A stretch of DNA of 64,000 bases. Source: Pedobacter changchengzhani. GTDB taxonomy: Bacteria; Bacteroidota; Bacteroidia; Sphingobacteriales; Sphingobacteriaceae. The notes under the pieces are model-generated. The model did not search any database and was not told the DNA's origin. It saw only the letters and a program-made list of their open reading frames with translations. Positions 26,131 to 34,519 of this stretch are shown piece by piece. A program made the position numbers and the translations under genes. The stretch lies in NCBI RefSeq assembly GCF_004354365.1, contig NZ_SJCY01000009.1:1-64000 (forward strand), read 5' to 3'. Within the stretch, counting starts at the first letter, position 1, and every line of letters begins with the position of its first letter.

Positions 26131-26839
26131 GGATTTTGATCAGCTTTTTGAAAATGTTTTTGATGAGGCGGAGGTTGCCCCTTCGAGAGATTTATGGAGT
26201 ACAATTGAAAGTGAAATTACACCAAAGAAAAAGCGAATAATTCCGATTTACTGGTTATCGGCAGCTGCTGTGTTATTAATGGTTGGCATAGGTGTTTTAA
26301 TATATCAAAAACAAGTTGTTAAACCTACACGGTATGCCACTTATATTGCGCCTAAAAATGAACCGGTGGATGTGCAACAAGAAACTTCGCCATCGGTTAA
26401 TGTGCCTAACGAAGTGGTAAAGGAAACTGTAAAAATTGAAGTTAAATCTGTTGCTAGGTTTGTGAATACAAAAGCAAAAGTAAAATCTGTAGCAAATGAA
26501 AAAGTGGAGGATTTAATTGATGTGCCTACAGTAATTATTGCGAAAACTAAAATCCCTGAAAGTAATGTGGAATCGAAAATTGAATATGTGATACCTAATC
26601 CAAAGGAAGTTATAGTCTTGGCATCCAATGCAAGTTCTCATGATGATAATTTAACGGTAAGTGAGCCAAAACAAAAGGGAAATAAAGGCATTCGCAATGT
26701 AGGCGATGTGGTTAACCTTATTGTAAACACGGTTGATAAAAGAAAGGACAAATTTATTCAGTTTAAAACTACTGATGATGAATCGTCATTGTCATCGATA
26801 AATATTGGGCCTTTTAAGATAGGCAGGGGAGATAGATAG
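26111..26839 (+). CDS. Single-pass membrane protein, likely anti-sigma partner
   Basis: A 242-residue protein from ATG 26111 (MQPIQDKDFDQLF). Residues 1-40 are a cytoplasmic acidic segment (FENVFDEAEVAPSRDLWSTIE), followed by a helix at about 48-66 (IYWLSAAAVLLMVGIGVLIY) and a long periplasmic part rich in Val, Lys and Pro. This topology and the 20-base overlap with the ECF gene are typical of anti-sigma regulators in Bacteroidota. No zinc-binding anti-sigma motif was found, so the role is inferred from context. Confidence 0.65.
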   Translation: MQPIQDKDFDQLFENVFDEAEVAPSRDLWSTIESEITPKKKRIIPIYWLSAAAVLLMVGIGVLIYQKQVVKPTRYATYIAPKNEPVDVQQETSPSVNVPNEVVKETVKIEVKSVARFVNTKAKVKSVANEKVEDLIDVPTVIIAKTKIPESNVESKIEYVIPNPKEVIVLASNASSHDDNLTVSEPKQKGNKGIRNVGDVVNLIVNTVDKRKDKFIQFKTTDDESSLSSINIGPFKIGRGDR

Positions 26840-26840
26840 G

Positions 26841-26930
26841 GAGTTAAGGTTGAGGACGAGGTTGAGGACGAGGGTAAGGTTGAGGTTGAGGTTGAGGACG
26901 AGGTTGAGGTTAAGAATGAAATTGAGATTT
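26841..26930. repeat. GGTTGA/GGACGA hexamer array, copy 2
   Basis: About fourteen imperfect hexamers (AGGTTG, AGGACG, AGGTTA) begin just after the stop of the anti-sigma gene and end 20 bp before the next start. Read in one frame it gives a long Arg-Leu-Thr run (MRTRLRTRVRLRLRLR), which should not be mistaken for a protein N-terminus. Confidence 0.65.
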
Positions 26931-26951
26931 GAAAATAAACACACAAGCTAT

Positions 26952-27767
26952 ATGAAAAAACTAATTTTTACAACACTTTTGGTAAGCGGGCTTGCCAGTG
27001 TTATGGCGTTAAAAGTAAACGCCCAAACAGATTCTTTGCAGACAGATACTGTGATTATAAAGAAGAAAACAACCTACACAATCAAAATTGGCGATGGGAA
27101 CTTGATTTCTAAAGGCGAGGCAAAACCAGACTCTGCAACTAAAGGCCATTTTGTAGGTGGGTTAACTTTTACCAGGGTTGATATAGGTTTTGCCAGATTA
27201 GTGGATAATGGAAGCTTCAATTTATCGCCAGCCAACCAGTTTTTAGATTATAAGGGAGGTAAAACAAGCACTTTCTCTTTCGATATTTTACAGTACGGTT
27301 ACCGCTTCAATAGCAATTTCAAAATATCACTTGCAGGTGGTTTCGATTGGACTTTAATTCGATTAAGAAATAACATTACCATTCAAAAAAATCAGCCAAC
27401 ATTAACTTATGTTAATGAGACCATTAACTTTTCTAAGAATCGTTTCTCTAGCAGTTATGTGCACTTTCCTTTACACTTCGAATTTCGTACCAAAGAAAAT
27501 AATGATGGAAAAAGATTTTACCTTGTTTTGGCGCCAGAAATTGGTTTCTTATTAAACGGAAAGGTTAAGCAAATTAGTGATGAAAACGGTAAGGACAAAC
27601 AATACGATGGTTATCACTTTCAATCTGTACGTTACGGTGGTGCAGTAAGATTTGGCTATGGCGGATTGGGCTTATTTACCAAATACTATTTTAATGATAT
27701 GTTTAATACGCCTGCACAGGCCGGTTTAAAAAACATGAGTTTTGGAATAACTTTCGGAATTAATTAA
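26952..27767 (+). CDS. Outer membrane beta-barrel protein
   Basis: A 271-residue exported protein from ATG 26952, with a signal peptide (KKLIFTTLLVSGLASVMA... ending near VNAQ). The mature part has beta-barrel spacing (FKISLAGGFDWTLIRLRN, YVHFPLHFEFRTKEN, FYLVLAPEIGFLLNG) and a C-terminal strand ending SFGITFGIN. It resembles the PorT-like/outer membrane beta-barrel group, and it is probably expressed with the sigma/anti-sigma pair. The frame upstream of 26952 is the hexamer array and is excluded. Confidence 0.75.
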   Translation: MKKLIFTTLLVSGLASVMALKVNAQTDSLQTDTVIIKKKTTYTIKIGDGNLISKGEAKPDSATKGHFVGGLTFTRVDIGFARLVDNGSFNLSPANQFLDYKGGKTSTFSFDILQYGYRFNSNFKISLAGGFDWTLIRLRNNITIQKNQPTLTYVNETINFSKNRFSSSYVHFPLHFEFRTKENNDGKRFYLVLAPEIGFLLNGKVKQISDENGKDKQYDGYHFQSVRYGGAVRFGYGGLGLFTKYYFNDMFNTPAQAGLKNMSFGITFGIN

Positions 27768-27776
27768 ATTTTTCTC

Positions 27777-27810
27777 TCCTTCAGGAGAGATGTCCGAAAG
27801 GACAGAGAGG
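27777..27810. repeat. CTCTCCTTCAGGAGAG palindrome
   Basis: CTCTCCTTCAGGAGAGATGT followed by CCGAAAGGACAGAGAGG is a short palindrome with a second nested one (GTCCGAAAGGAC). It lies between two converging genes. Confidence 0.45.
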
Positions 27811-27826
27811 TATACACAAATCAGTT

Positions 27827-27858
27827 AAATCCTGTTTCGGTTAGGCGAAGCAGGATTT
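27827..27858. terminator. Bidirectional terminator between converging genes
   Basis: The arms AAATCCTGTTTCG and CGAAGCAGGATTT pair with one mismatch around a six-base loop (GTTAGG). A/T runs on both sides fit use by the barrel gene (plus) and the PIN toxin gene (minus). Confidence 0.6.
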
Positions 27859-27860
27859 TA

Positions 27861-28274
27861 TTATAATGTTTTAAGAAACATTTCTGGAGTTAAAACGCTA
27901 AGTTTACTTTTTTTATAATCCTTTATATTTCTTGTAATTATGATACTAATCGTGCCATAATTTTCAGCCGAAAAATTTTGCAAAGCATCTTCAAAATCGT
28001 TAAAATCAGAATCAATTGAAGCTAATACGGCATTTTTATCTGTAATTACCACATCTAAGAAAGTCAATAATTTCTTAAAGTTCTCCATTATTAATTGATG
28101 CGAAAAATGTTTTCTAATTATATAATGAGTATTAGATATTGCTAAAGCAGTTAAATATCCTTTTATTTTACCTTTTTCACATTCACTCAAAATATTTAAT
28201 GAATCATCAAAAAAGGGTTTTCTTTGAAGAAGGAAGTCAATTAAGATATCAGAATCAAGTAGTATATTATTCAT
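27861..28274 (-). CDS. PIN-domain ribonuclease toxin
   Basis: A 137-residue PIN protein. Acidic residues expected for the metal site: Asp8 and Asp10 (LLDSDILIDFLLQRKPF), Asp in KGYLTALAIS-following segments, and DSDFNDFEDALQNFSA with three Asp near 105-112. The IDFLLQRKPFFDDS and FEDALQ motifs place it in the VapC-like group common in Bacteroidota. Its start overlaps the antitoxin end by eight bases. Confidence 0.85.
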   Translation of the reverse strand: MNNILLDSDILIDFLLQRKPFFDDSLNILSECEKGKIKGYLTALAISNTHYIIRKHFSHQLIMENFKKLLTFLDVVITDKNAVLASIDSDFNDFEDALQNFSAENYGTISIIITRNIKDYKKSKLSVLTPEMFLKTL

Positions 28275-28548
28275 TATCCCAGTATTTTTGATATTTTTCT
28301 TCTCTCATTTTTTCTAATTCTTTTTTGTAATCATAATCTGCTGGCAATGTTACTTTTGGTAAATCCTTTAAAATTGATTTTAACATTGGAGAAAGCTCTT
28401 GCTCTTTTTTCACAATTTCTTCTTTTTTAGAAACGGCCTTTAAATAATTTTCAACTACAGCCGATAAACTTCTACCTTGCTTGGCAGCATAATCCTTAGC
28501 CTGTTTAATAACAGACTCATCTATCGTTAATGTCAACTTTGTATTCAT
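28267..28548 (-). CDS. DUF6364-type antitoxin
   Basis: A 93-residue protein. The N-terminal half (NTKLTLTIDESVIKQAKDYAAKQGRSLSAVVENYL) has the ribbon-helix-helix pattern of DNA-binding antitoxins of the DUF6364 group. The C-terminal half (from about 55) is Lys/Glu-rich and would hold the toxin. First gene of a two-gene operon with the PIN toxin. Such antitoxins usually repress their own promoter; no operator was identified here. Confidence 0.8.
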   Translation of the reverse strand: MNTKLTLTIDESVIKQAKDYAAKQGRSLSAVVENYLKAVSKKEEIVKKEQELSPMLKSILKDLPKVTLPADYDYKKELEKMREEKYQKYWDNE

Positions 28549-28679
28549 ACTATAAATTTAAACAAAATTTTATACACGTGCAAATTATTTAAAAACACAC
28601 GTGTGATTTTGATTTAAGTCTTTTATCTCCCAATATCAAAGGTGCTTTGAATAATATATTAACTTTTTACTGATTCTTT

Positions 28680-28752
28680 AGTTTTTTCGTTTTGGTCTTT
28701 ATTCTTTAATCCTTGTTCTTTTTGCTTTAACCTTTATCCCTTATATTTACAC
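28680..28752. repeat. Pyrimidine-rich short-unit array before the ABC ATPase gene
   Basis: Imperfect units such as TCTTTATTCTTTAATCC, TTGTTCTTTTTGC and TTTAACCTTTATCCC fill the gap up to the GTG start at 28754. It is the same style as 7660-7704 and 17500-17550. Confidence 0.4.
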
Positions 28753-28753
28753 C

Positions 28754-29746
28754 GTGAGCAATACCATAATTAGTGTAAAAAATTTAACAAAGCAATACCA
28801 AGCTGAACAAGCTGGGGGCATAAAAAACGTTAGTTTTAATATAGATAGGGGTGATATCGTAGCCATTATCGGCGAAAGTGGAAGTGGAAAATCTACCTTG
28901 CTAAAATCTATTTATGGGTTATTAAAAATGGATGAAGGTGAGATTCTTTTTGATGAAGAAAGAATTAAAGGTCCTGACGAGCAATTAATTCCTGGCCATA
29001 AACAAATGAAAATGGTTACTCAAGATTTCTCGCTGAACATCTACGCTAAGGTTTACGATAATATTGCTTCACAACTGTCGAATACTGACCTTAAAAGCAA
29101 ATCGGAGAAAACGCTTGCTATAATGGAACATTTGCGGATTCTTCCACTTCAAAATAAAAAAATTATAGAATTAAGTGGAGGCGAGCAACAGCGAGTTGCG
29201 ATTGCAAAAGCCATGGTTGCCGATACAAAAGTTTTATTGTTAGATGAACCTTTTAGTCAGGTTGATGCTTTATTAAAAAACCAATTACGGGCTGATATAA
29301 AAAGAGTTGCTGCTGAAACTGGGGTGACAGTGATTTTGGTTTCGCATGATCCGGCTGATGGATTATTCTTGGCCGATCAGTTATTGATTTTAAGAGATGG
29401 CGAACTTTTACAGACTGGTAAACCATCAGAAATTTATCAGCGACCAAAACATATTTATACTGCCCAAATTTTAGGTAATGCAATTGTTTTAGCTAAAGCT
29501 GATGCCGAGAAAATTGGATTAAAAACGGATAAAGAAACAGTTGTCTTTTATCCCGAATGGGCAGAAATCACAAGCAATTGGAGCAGTAGAAGGTTTGAGG
29601 TGAAAGATGTTTACTACAAAGGCTTTTATGATGAATTATTGCTCGAAAGAAATGGTGTAATGGTGCGAGCACTGCAGTTGAATAGGGGAGCGCACAAAAA
29701 AAACGACCATGTTCAGCTGAACATTGGTCGTTTTTTAGAATTTTAA
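28754..29746 (+). CDS. ABC transporter ATP-binding protein, PotA/ModC-like
   Basis: A 330-residue ATPase from a GTG start. Walker A is GESGSGKSTLL (about 39-49), the signature LSGGEQQRVAIAKAM, Walker B VLLLDEPFSQVD and switch LVSHDPADG. After about 230 a C-terminal extension (DKETVVFYPEWAEITS, RFEVKDVYYKGFYDELLLERNG) looks like a TOBE-type regulatory domain of importers for polyamines, iron or anions. No permease or binding protein is adjacent, so the substrate is unknown. The last codons overlap a terminator. Confidence 0.8.
   Translation: MSNTIISVKNLTKQYQAEQAGGIKNVSFNIDRGDIVAIIGESGSGKSTLLKSIYGLLKMDEGEILFDEERIKGPDEQLIPGHKQMKMVTQDFSLNIYAKVYDNIASQLSNTDLKSKSEKTLAIMEHLRILPLQNKKIIELSGGEQQRVAIAKAMVADTKVLLLDEPFSQVDALLKNQLRADIKRVAAETGVTVILVSHDPADGLFLADQLLILRDGELLQTGKPSEIYQRPKHIYTAQILGNAIVLAKADAEKIGLKTDKETVVFYPEWAEITSNWSSRRFEVKDVYYKGFYDELLLERNGVMVRALQLNRGAHKKNDHVQLNIGRFLEF
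29697..29736. terminator. Terminator hairpin embedded in the end of the ABC ATPase gene
   Basis: The arms AAAACGACCATGTTCAG and CTGAACATTGGTCGTTTT pair with a single bulged base, and flanking A and T runs allow use in both directions. The hairpin lies within the last 15 codons of the ATPase gene and 18 bp before the stop of the converging lipoprotein gene. Confidence 0.7.
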
Positions 29747-29753
29747 AACTAAA

Positions 29754-30191
29754 TTAGGTTACATTATCAGCAGCAACAAGCGTAATTTTTACCCTGATTT
29801 TTGTAGTAGGTTTTATGGGATCTACAGTATTTTTATCAGAATTTTGAGCTTCAATTAAAATACCACCGCTATATACGGTATAACTATAAGATTGAAGATT
29901 ATATACAAACGGCAATGCCGCATAACTGGTAAAATTACCGCCACTTGGATACGAAATGGCAACAATTGTTCCCTCGTTATTTAAGTGGTAACTGTTTATT
30001 TCTTTTAAGTCTATTATTTTATCAAGTTGTACAGAATACGTATTTCTATCTACTGACAACACCCAATCACTCGGTAGCACATCTACAGTAATTGTTCTGT
30101 TTGGTGTAGTCTGATTTACAATGGTTTCTTTTTTGCAAGATGCCAAACCTAGTGTGGCGATGCAAAGCATTAAGATGGTTAGTTTTTTCAT
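29754..30191 (-). CDS. Small lipoprotein of unknown function
   Basis: A 145-residue lipoprotein: signal peptide with lipobox LASC (Cys19), then KKET. The mature part has a beta-rich pattern (RTITVDVLPSDWVLSVDRNTYSVQL, AALPFVYNLQSYSYTVYSGG) and ends in TKIRVKITLVAADNVT. It resembles many uncharacterised Bacteroidota surface lipoproteins with an immunoglobulin-like or jelly-roll fold; no function can be assigned. Confidence 0.65.
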   Translation of the reverse strand: MKKLTILMLCIATLGLASCKKETIVNQTTPNRTITVDVLPSDWVLSVDRNTYSVQLDKIIDLKEINSYHLNNEGTIVAISYPSGGNFTSYAALPFVYNLQSYSYTVYSGGILIEAQNSDKNTVDPIKPTTKIRVKITLVAADNVT

Positions 30192-30324
30192 AACAATTTG
30201 GTTTTAATTTGTGTGTGTTTTTTATAATGCAAAACAACTGCCAAAAAATAATTAGCAAAAAATGTGGAGTAGTTTTTGTTCAATATTGAATATTGCCTAA
30301 TACAAAAAAATATACTTTTAACTT

Positions 30325-30888
30325 ATGATCAGAAAAATATTTACAATTTTACCTTGGTTGATTTTAGTAATTGCGGGTTACTTTTTTATCTCTAAAAAGT
30401 TTAGCATTAATACTTCCGTAGAAACTAAACATCAGCTTTTAGTCGAAAAAATAGAGGCTATAGGCAAATTAGAGCTTGTTCGTTATCAAATTAGCGATGT
30501 TTTGGAACATAAAAGTAAAACCGATTTTTTGCCCGAAGCCAGTGTTTTACTAATTGTGAAAGCCGAAGCCGTTGGTTGTATAGACCTTACAAAAATTACT
30601 CGAAATGATATTGAAATAGATGTTGATACTGCTGTAGTAAATTTACCACAGCCAGAAATTTGTTATGTAAAAATCGACCATAAAAACTCACGTGTGTATG
30701 ATACAAAAATGGCTTTTTTTAGAGAAGGGGAGTTAGTTGATGACGCGTATAAGGCGGCCGAAAAGCAAGTTACGGTAGAGGTTAAAAAATCGGACATTTT
30801 AGCTCAAACAAAAACAAACGCCACAAATGTTTTAAAGCCAATAATTGAAGGCTTGGGCTATAAAAATGTGAGATTGACTTTTGATTAA
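30325..30888 (+). CDS. DUF4230 membrane-anchored protein
   Basis: A 187-residue protein with one N-terminal membrane helix (about 5-22, ILPWLILVIAGYFFI). The rest matches the DUF4230 pattern: LELVRYQISDVLEHK, SVLLIVKAEAVGCIDLTKIT, VVNLPQPEICYVKIDHKNSRVYDTK, and a C-terminal segment IIEGLGYKNVRLTF. The domain lies outside the cytoplasm if the helix is an anchor. No function is known for the family. Confidence 0.75.
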   Translation: MIRKIFTILPWLILVIAGYFFISKKFSINTSVETKHQLLVEKIEAIGKLELVRYQISDVLEHKSKTDFLPEASVLLIVKAEAVGCIDLTKITRNDIEIDVDTAVVNLPQPEICYVKIDHKNSRVYDTKMAFFREGELVDDAYKAAEKQVTVEVKKSDILAQTKTNATNVLKPIIEGLGYKNVRLTFD

Positions 30889-30892
30889 CTGA

Positions 30893-31020
30893 AACCTGTC
30901 GTCACCCTGAATTTATTTCAGGGTCGTTCTTTGCATTAAGATGCTGAAATAAACGACGAAGCCCTCTTGAATACCAATAAAAAACAAATAACTATAAATG
31001 AAAAATTCAGCATGACGGAT
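30893..31020. repeat. CCTGAATTTATTTCAGG-type palindromic repeats
   Basis: The gap holds GTCACCCTGAATTTATTTCAGGGTC (an inverted repeat), then GATGCTGAAATAAACGACG and CATTCAGCATGACG-like sequence. It lies at the 3' end of the minus-strand ilv/leu cluster and could act as a 3'-end hairpin for either strand. Confidence 0.5.
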
Positions 31021-31028
31021 TAACAGTT

Positions 31029-31379
31029 CTACTTTACAAAATCCTCCCGATGTGGGTTAAACACATCAATTAAAAGGCCTGCTTCTAAACAAACCACACC
31101 ATGGAATACCATTGTTGGTGCAAAAAAAACGTCACCTTCATTTAGGATTTTTTTATCGCCGCCCATGCTTACTTCAAAGCTACCTTTAGCTACATAACTC
31201 ATTTGTAAGTGTGGATGATTATGAATCGTTCCAATTGAATCTTTTTCAAAAGCAACTTTTACAAGCATTAGATCGTTATCATAAGCCATAACTTTACGTT
31301 TAATGCCAGCGCCCAAATCTGCCCAATCGATATCGTTATCGGCGATTAATGTTTTGTTAGCTAAATTTTTGAAATTCAT
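31029..31379 (-). CDS. Cupin-domain protein
   Basis: A 116-residue single-domain cupin from ATG 31379 (MNFKNLANK); an ATG four codons upstream is also possible. Metal-binding histidines sit in TIHNHPHLQMSYVAKG (cupin motif 1), and motif 2 is GDVFFAPTMVFHGVVCLEAG. Last gene of the minus-strand ilv/leu cluster, 115 bp after ilvA. The cupin fold alone does not give the reaction; small sugar- or auxin-like cupins often sense ligands or bind metals. Confidence 0.75.
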   Translation of the reverse strand: MNFKNLANKTLIADNDIDWADLGAGIKRKVMAYDNDLMLVKVAFEKDSIGTIHNHPHLQMSYVAKGSFEVSMGGDKKILNEGDVFFAPTMVFHGVVCLEAGLLIDVFNPHREDFVK

Positions 31380-31459
31380 TATGTTATACATAATCAAATT
31401 AATGAAATCAGATTCTTTACTGCGTGCTGATCCAATAGCTATCGGATGACAAGGCGTGA

Positions 31460-31504
31460 AATTCTCTGTTTTCTCGGTGAGAAACTCTGTTTCCTCTGTG
31501 GTTA
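31460..31504. repeat. ACCACNGAG-type dispersed repeat, copy 2 (inverted)
   Basis: On the minus strand it reads ACCACAGAGGAAACAGAG then TTTCTCACCGAGAAAACAGAG. It is the inverted relative of 18936-18978, and it lies between ilvA and the cupin gene. Confidence 0.5.
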
Positions 31505-31511
31505 AATTTCA

Positions 31512-32762
31512 TTAAACTAAATATTCAAACAAAGTTTGATCTTGATTCAAATCAATTACATCAAATTTAAATTCTTTCATACGTTCAACTAAGCTGAAAT
31601 AGTCATCTCTATTTGAAAGTTCGATGCCCACCAAAGCTGGTCCGTTTTCTTTATTTGTTTTTTTAATAAATTCGAAACGGGTAATGTCATCTTTCGGACC
31701 TAAAACTTCGTTTACAAATAACTTTAAAGCACCCGGTCTTTGCGGAAAACGGACAATGAAATAGTGTTTTAAACCTTCAAAAAGTAAAGATTTCTCTTTA
31801 ATTTCTTGCATCCGTTCTATGTCGTTATTTCCCCCACTAACCACACAGACTACAGTTTTGCCTATAATTTGGTCTTTCACCTGTTCTAAAGCAGCAACAG
31901 CCAAAGCGCCCGCAGGCTCTACCACAATGGCATCCTCATTATAAAGTTTTAAAATGGTTGTGCAAACTTGTCCTTCCGGAATTAAATATGTTGAGCTTAG
32001 CAATTCTTGGCAATATTTATAGGTAATCCACCCCATTCTTTTCACGGCCGCACCATCTACAAAACGTTCGATGTTCTCCACAGTTACGGGTCCGCCGTTT
32101 TTAAGCGCCTCGCTTAATGAGGGGGCGCCCATGGGTTCTACACCGAAAATTTTAACTGCCGGTTTTACAGTTTGCATGTAAGCACTAACGCCTGCCGCTA
32201 AACCTCCGCCACCAACAGGCACAATTATGGCATCTAATTCTGGTAAATCCTGAAAAATTTCCATTGCCACTGTGGCCTGTCCTTCAATAATTTTTTCATC
32301 ATCAAATGGAGGAATAAATGTCGATGATTTTTCTTCACAATACACCAATGCTTCTTTTAAACAATCGTCGAAAGTATCGCCAACTAAAATAATTTCGATA
32401 TTGTTGCCACCAAACATAATTACTTGTTTAATTTTTTGTTTTGGCGTTATTTCGGGCATAAATATTACGCCTTTAATGTTTAATTTTTTGCAAGAAAATG
32501 CAACCCCTTGTGCATGGTTACCAGCACTTGCACATACAATTCCGTTTTTTAAAGCATCGGCATTTAAAGTACTTATTTTATTGTAGGCACCGCGCAATTT
32601 GTAAGAACGTACAATTTGTAAATCCTCTCTTTTGAGATAAACGTTTGCATTGTATTTTAAAGATAAGCCTGCATTAAAATCTAATGGAGTACGTTTTACA
32701 ATACCTTCCAAAGTTTTAAAAGCGCCTTCAAAATCAAAAGTATTTCCTATTGTGTCATTCAT
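31512..32762 (-). CDS. ilvA: Threonine ammonia-lyase (threonine dehydratase)
   Basis: IlvA deaminates threonine to 2-oxobutanoate, the isoleucine-specific first step. The 416-residue protein has the PLP lysine in SYKLRGAYNKIS, the SAGNHAQGVAFSC loop and the glycine-rich phosphate cup VGGGGLAAGV. A single ACT-like regulatory domain follows about residue 325 (FIVRFPQRPGALKLFV), as in the shorter biosynthetic form. It is the second-to-last gene of the cluster, after leuA. A composite repeat lies upstream of it. Confidence 0.93.
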   Translation of the reverse strand: MNDTIGNTFDFEGAFKTLEGIVKRTPLDFNAGLSLKYNANVYLKREDLQIVRSYKLRGAYNKISTLNADALKNGIVCASAGNHAQGVAFSCKKLNIKGVIFMPEITPKQKIKQVIMFGGNNIEIILVGDTFDDCLKEALVYCEEKSSTFIPPFDDEKIIEGQATVAMEIFQDLPELDAIIVPVGGGGLAAGVSAYMQTVKPAVKIFGVEPMGAPSLSEALKNGGPVTVENIERFVDGAAVKRMGWITYKYCQELLSSTYLIPEGQVCTTILKLYNEDAIVVEPAGALAVAALEQVKDQIIGKTVVCVVSGGNNDIERMQEIKEKSLLFEGLKHYFIVRFPQRPGALKLFVNEVLGPKDDITRFEFIKKTNKENGPALVGIELSNRDDYFSLVERMKEFKFDVIDLNQDQTLFEYLV

Positions 32763-32765
32763 TTT

Positions 32766-32800
32766 TTAAGTATCAAGTAATGAGAATCAAGTATCAAGAC
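32766..32800. repeat. AAGTATCAAG-type array before ilvA
   Basis: AAGTATCAAGTAATGAGAATCAAGTATCAAG follows the ilvA start region on the plus strand. It is the inverted relative of the array at 16366-16396. Confidence 0.45.
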
Positions 32801-32834
32801 TAGATTTTCAATATATTTTTTGAAAAACAGGTTC

Positions 32835-32960
32835 AGTGCCTTTCGGTTACGGCAGTCCTGCTATTCGTTACAATCTTTTTATCCTCAAAGCCCCCTTTGG
32901 GGGTTGAGGGTAAAAAGGATTTTTACTACTATCAGGTTTAGAGAAGCTAGGTCTGTGTTT
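32835..32960 (-). repeat. Composite dispersed element, copy 3 (inverted)
   Basis: Read on the minus strand: CTCTAAACCTGATAGTAGTA, AAAATCCTTTTTACC, the palindrome CAACCCCCAAAGGGGGCTTT, GATAAAAAGATTGTAACG, AATAGCAGGACTGCCG. The block order matches 25292-25400. It lies in the leuA-ilvA gap. Confidence 0.6.
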
Positions 32961-33004
32961 CAAATATAGAAGCACCCCTCCGCTGTCTTCTTTATTCCTT
33001 CGCC

Positions 33005-34510
33005 TTACAAAAACTTATTAATTGCATCTAAATATGCGTTCGCAGATGCTTTTACAATATCAGTACTGAAGCCATAACCAACGTAAGCTTTTCCCTCAAA
33101 CTCCACTTTCATGTTCACTTTACTTACATCATCGCTACCCGCGTGCATAGCTTGAATTGCAAATTCTTTAAGTTTAATATCCTTGCCAATAATGCTCATA
33201 ATAGCATTAACTGTTGCATCAACAGGGCCGTTGCCTTCTGCTTTAGCTTCATGCTCTTCGCCATTATATTGCAACTTAATACTTGCAGTAGGCTTGTCTT
33301 CATCGCCACAAACTACGTGTAGCAAGTTTAATTTATAACCATTTTTATACGATTCAGTTTCTCCATTGCTCATTAAAAACAATAAATCATCGTCGCTAAT
33401 ATCTTTTTTTTCATCAGCTAAAACCAAAAACCGCTCATAAATATCATCAATATTAATTTTATCTATATCGTAATCTAAACGCTCTAAATGATGTTTTAAA
33501 GCATGTCTGCCACTTCTTGCGGTTAAAATAATATCTGCACTATTTAGGCCAACATCTTCGGGGTTAATAATTTCATAATTTTCGCGATGTTTTAAAAATC
33601 CATCTTGGTGAATACCAGAACTATGCGCAAATGCATTTTTACCAATAATTGCTTTGTTTGGCTGTACTGGCATGTGCATCATTCTGCTTACCATACCGCT
33701 AATTTCGGTAAGTTGCTTACTATTAATTGCAGTATGTAAACCTAAGCTGTGCGTTTTTAAAATCATGGCAACTTCTTCCAAAGCTGTATTGCCCGCTCGT
33801 TCGCCTATTCCGTTTATGGTACATTCAATCTGGCGAGCACCATTTAATACGCCTGCCATACTGTTTGCAGTAGCCAAACCTAAATCGTTGTGGCAATGAA
33901 CAGAAATTATAGCTTGGTCGATATTTTTAACGTTTTCCTTTAAATAAAGTATTTTCGATCCGTATTGTTCCGGCATGCAATACCCATTCGTATCAGGAAT
34001 ATTTACTACCGTTGCACCGGCTGTAATAACTGCCTCAATCATTTGTGCTAAAAATTCATTGTCGGCTCTACCTGCATCTTCGGCATAAAATTCAATATCC
34101 TCTACAAATTGTTTCGCATACTTAACTGCATCAACGGCACGTTCTAAAATTTTCTCTCTTGTGCTGTTAAATTTGTATTTGATATGCATATCGGATGAAC
34201 CAATTCCAGTATGAATACGCGGATATTTTGCGTGTTTTAACGAATCCACAGCAACATCAATATCGCCTTTAATGGCTCTGGTTAATGCACAAATGGTCGT
34301 GTTTTTAATTACTTTCGATAGTTCTACAACGCTTTGAAAATCGCCTGGACTAGAAATAGGGAAACCCGCTTCAATTACATCTACACCAAGTTGTTCAAGG
34401 GATTTTGCAATTACAATTTTTTGGTTTGTATCTAATTGGCAACCGGGAACTTGTTCTCCATCGCGTAAAGTGGTGTCGAAAATATAGACTTTATTTGGAT
34501 CGTGTATCAT
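33005..34510 (-). CDS. leuA: 2-isopropylmalate synthase
   Basis: LeuA condenses acetyl-CoA with 2-oxoisovalerate, the first step of leucine synthesis. It has 501 residues: N-terminal TIM barrel with [16 protein letters not shown] and metal histidines in [16 protein letters not shown], a GAGNTAL-like [13 protein letters not shown] segment, and a C-terminal allosteric domain from about 385 ([21 protein letters not shown] to [21 protein letters not shown]) normally responsible for leucine feedback. It begins nine bases after leuB, so translation is probably linked. Confidence 0.95.
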   Translation of the reverse strand: MIHDPNKVYIFDTTLRDGEQVPGCQLDTNQKIVIAKSLEQLGVDVIEAGFPISSPGDFQSVVELSKVIKNTTICALTRAIKGDIDVAVDSLKHAKYPRIHTGIGSSDMHIKYKFNSTREKILERAVDAVKYAKQFVEDIEFYAEDAGRADNEFLAQMIEAVITAGATVVNIPDTNGYCMPEQYGSKILYLKENVKNIDQAIISVHCHNDLGLATANSMAGVLNGARQIECTINGIGERAGNTALEEVAMILKTHSLGLHTAINSKQLTEISGMVSRMMHMPVQPNKAIIGKNAFAHSSGIHQDGFLKHRENYEIINPEDVGLNSADIILTARSGRHALKHHLERLDYDIDKINIDDIYERFLVLADEKKDISDDDLLFLMSNGETESYKNGYKLNLLHVVCGDEDKPTASIKLQYNGEEHEAKAEGNGPVDATVNAIMSIIGKDIKLKEFAIQAMHAGSDDVSKVNMKVEFEGKAYVGYGFSTDIVKASANAYLDAINKFL

Positions 34511-34519
34511 TGTGCGTTT

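Noticed and set aside
26850..26951. N-terminal extension MRTRLRTRVRLRLRLR of the barrel protein gene
   Set aside because: This is the translated hexamer array; the true signal peptide begins at ATG 26952.
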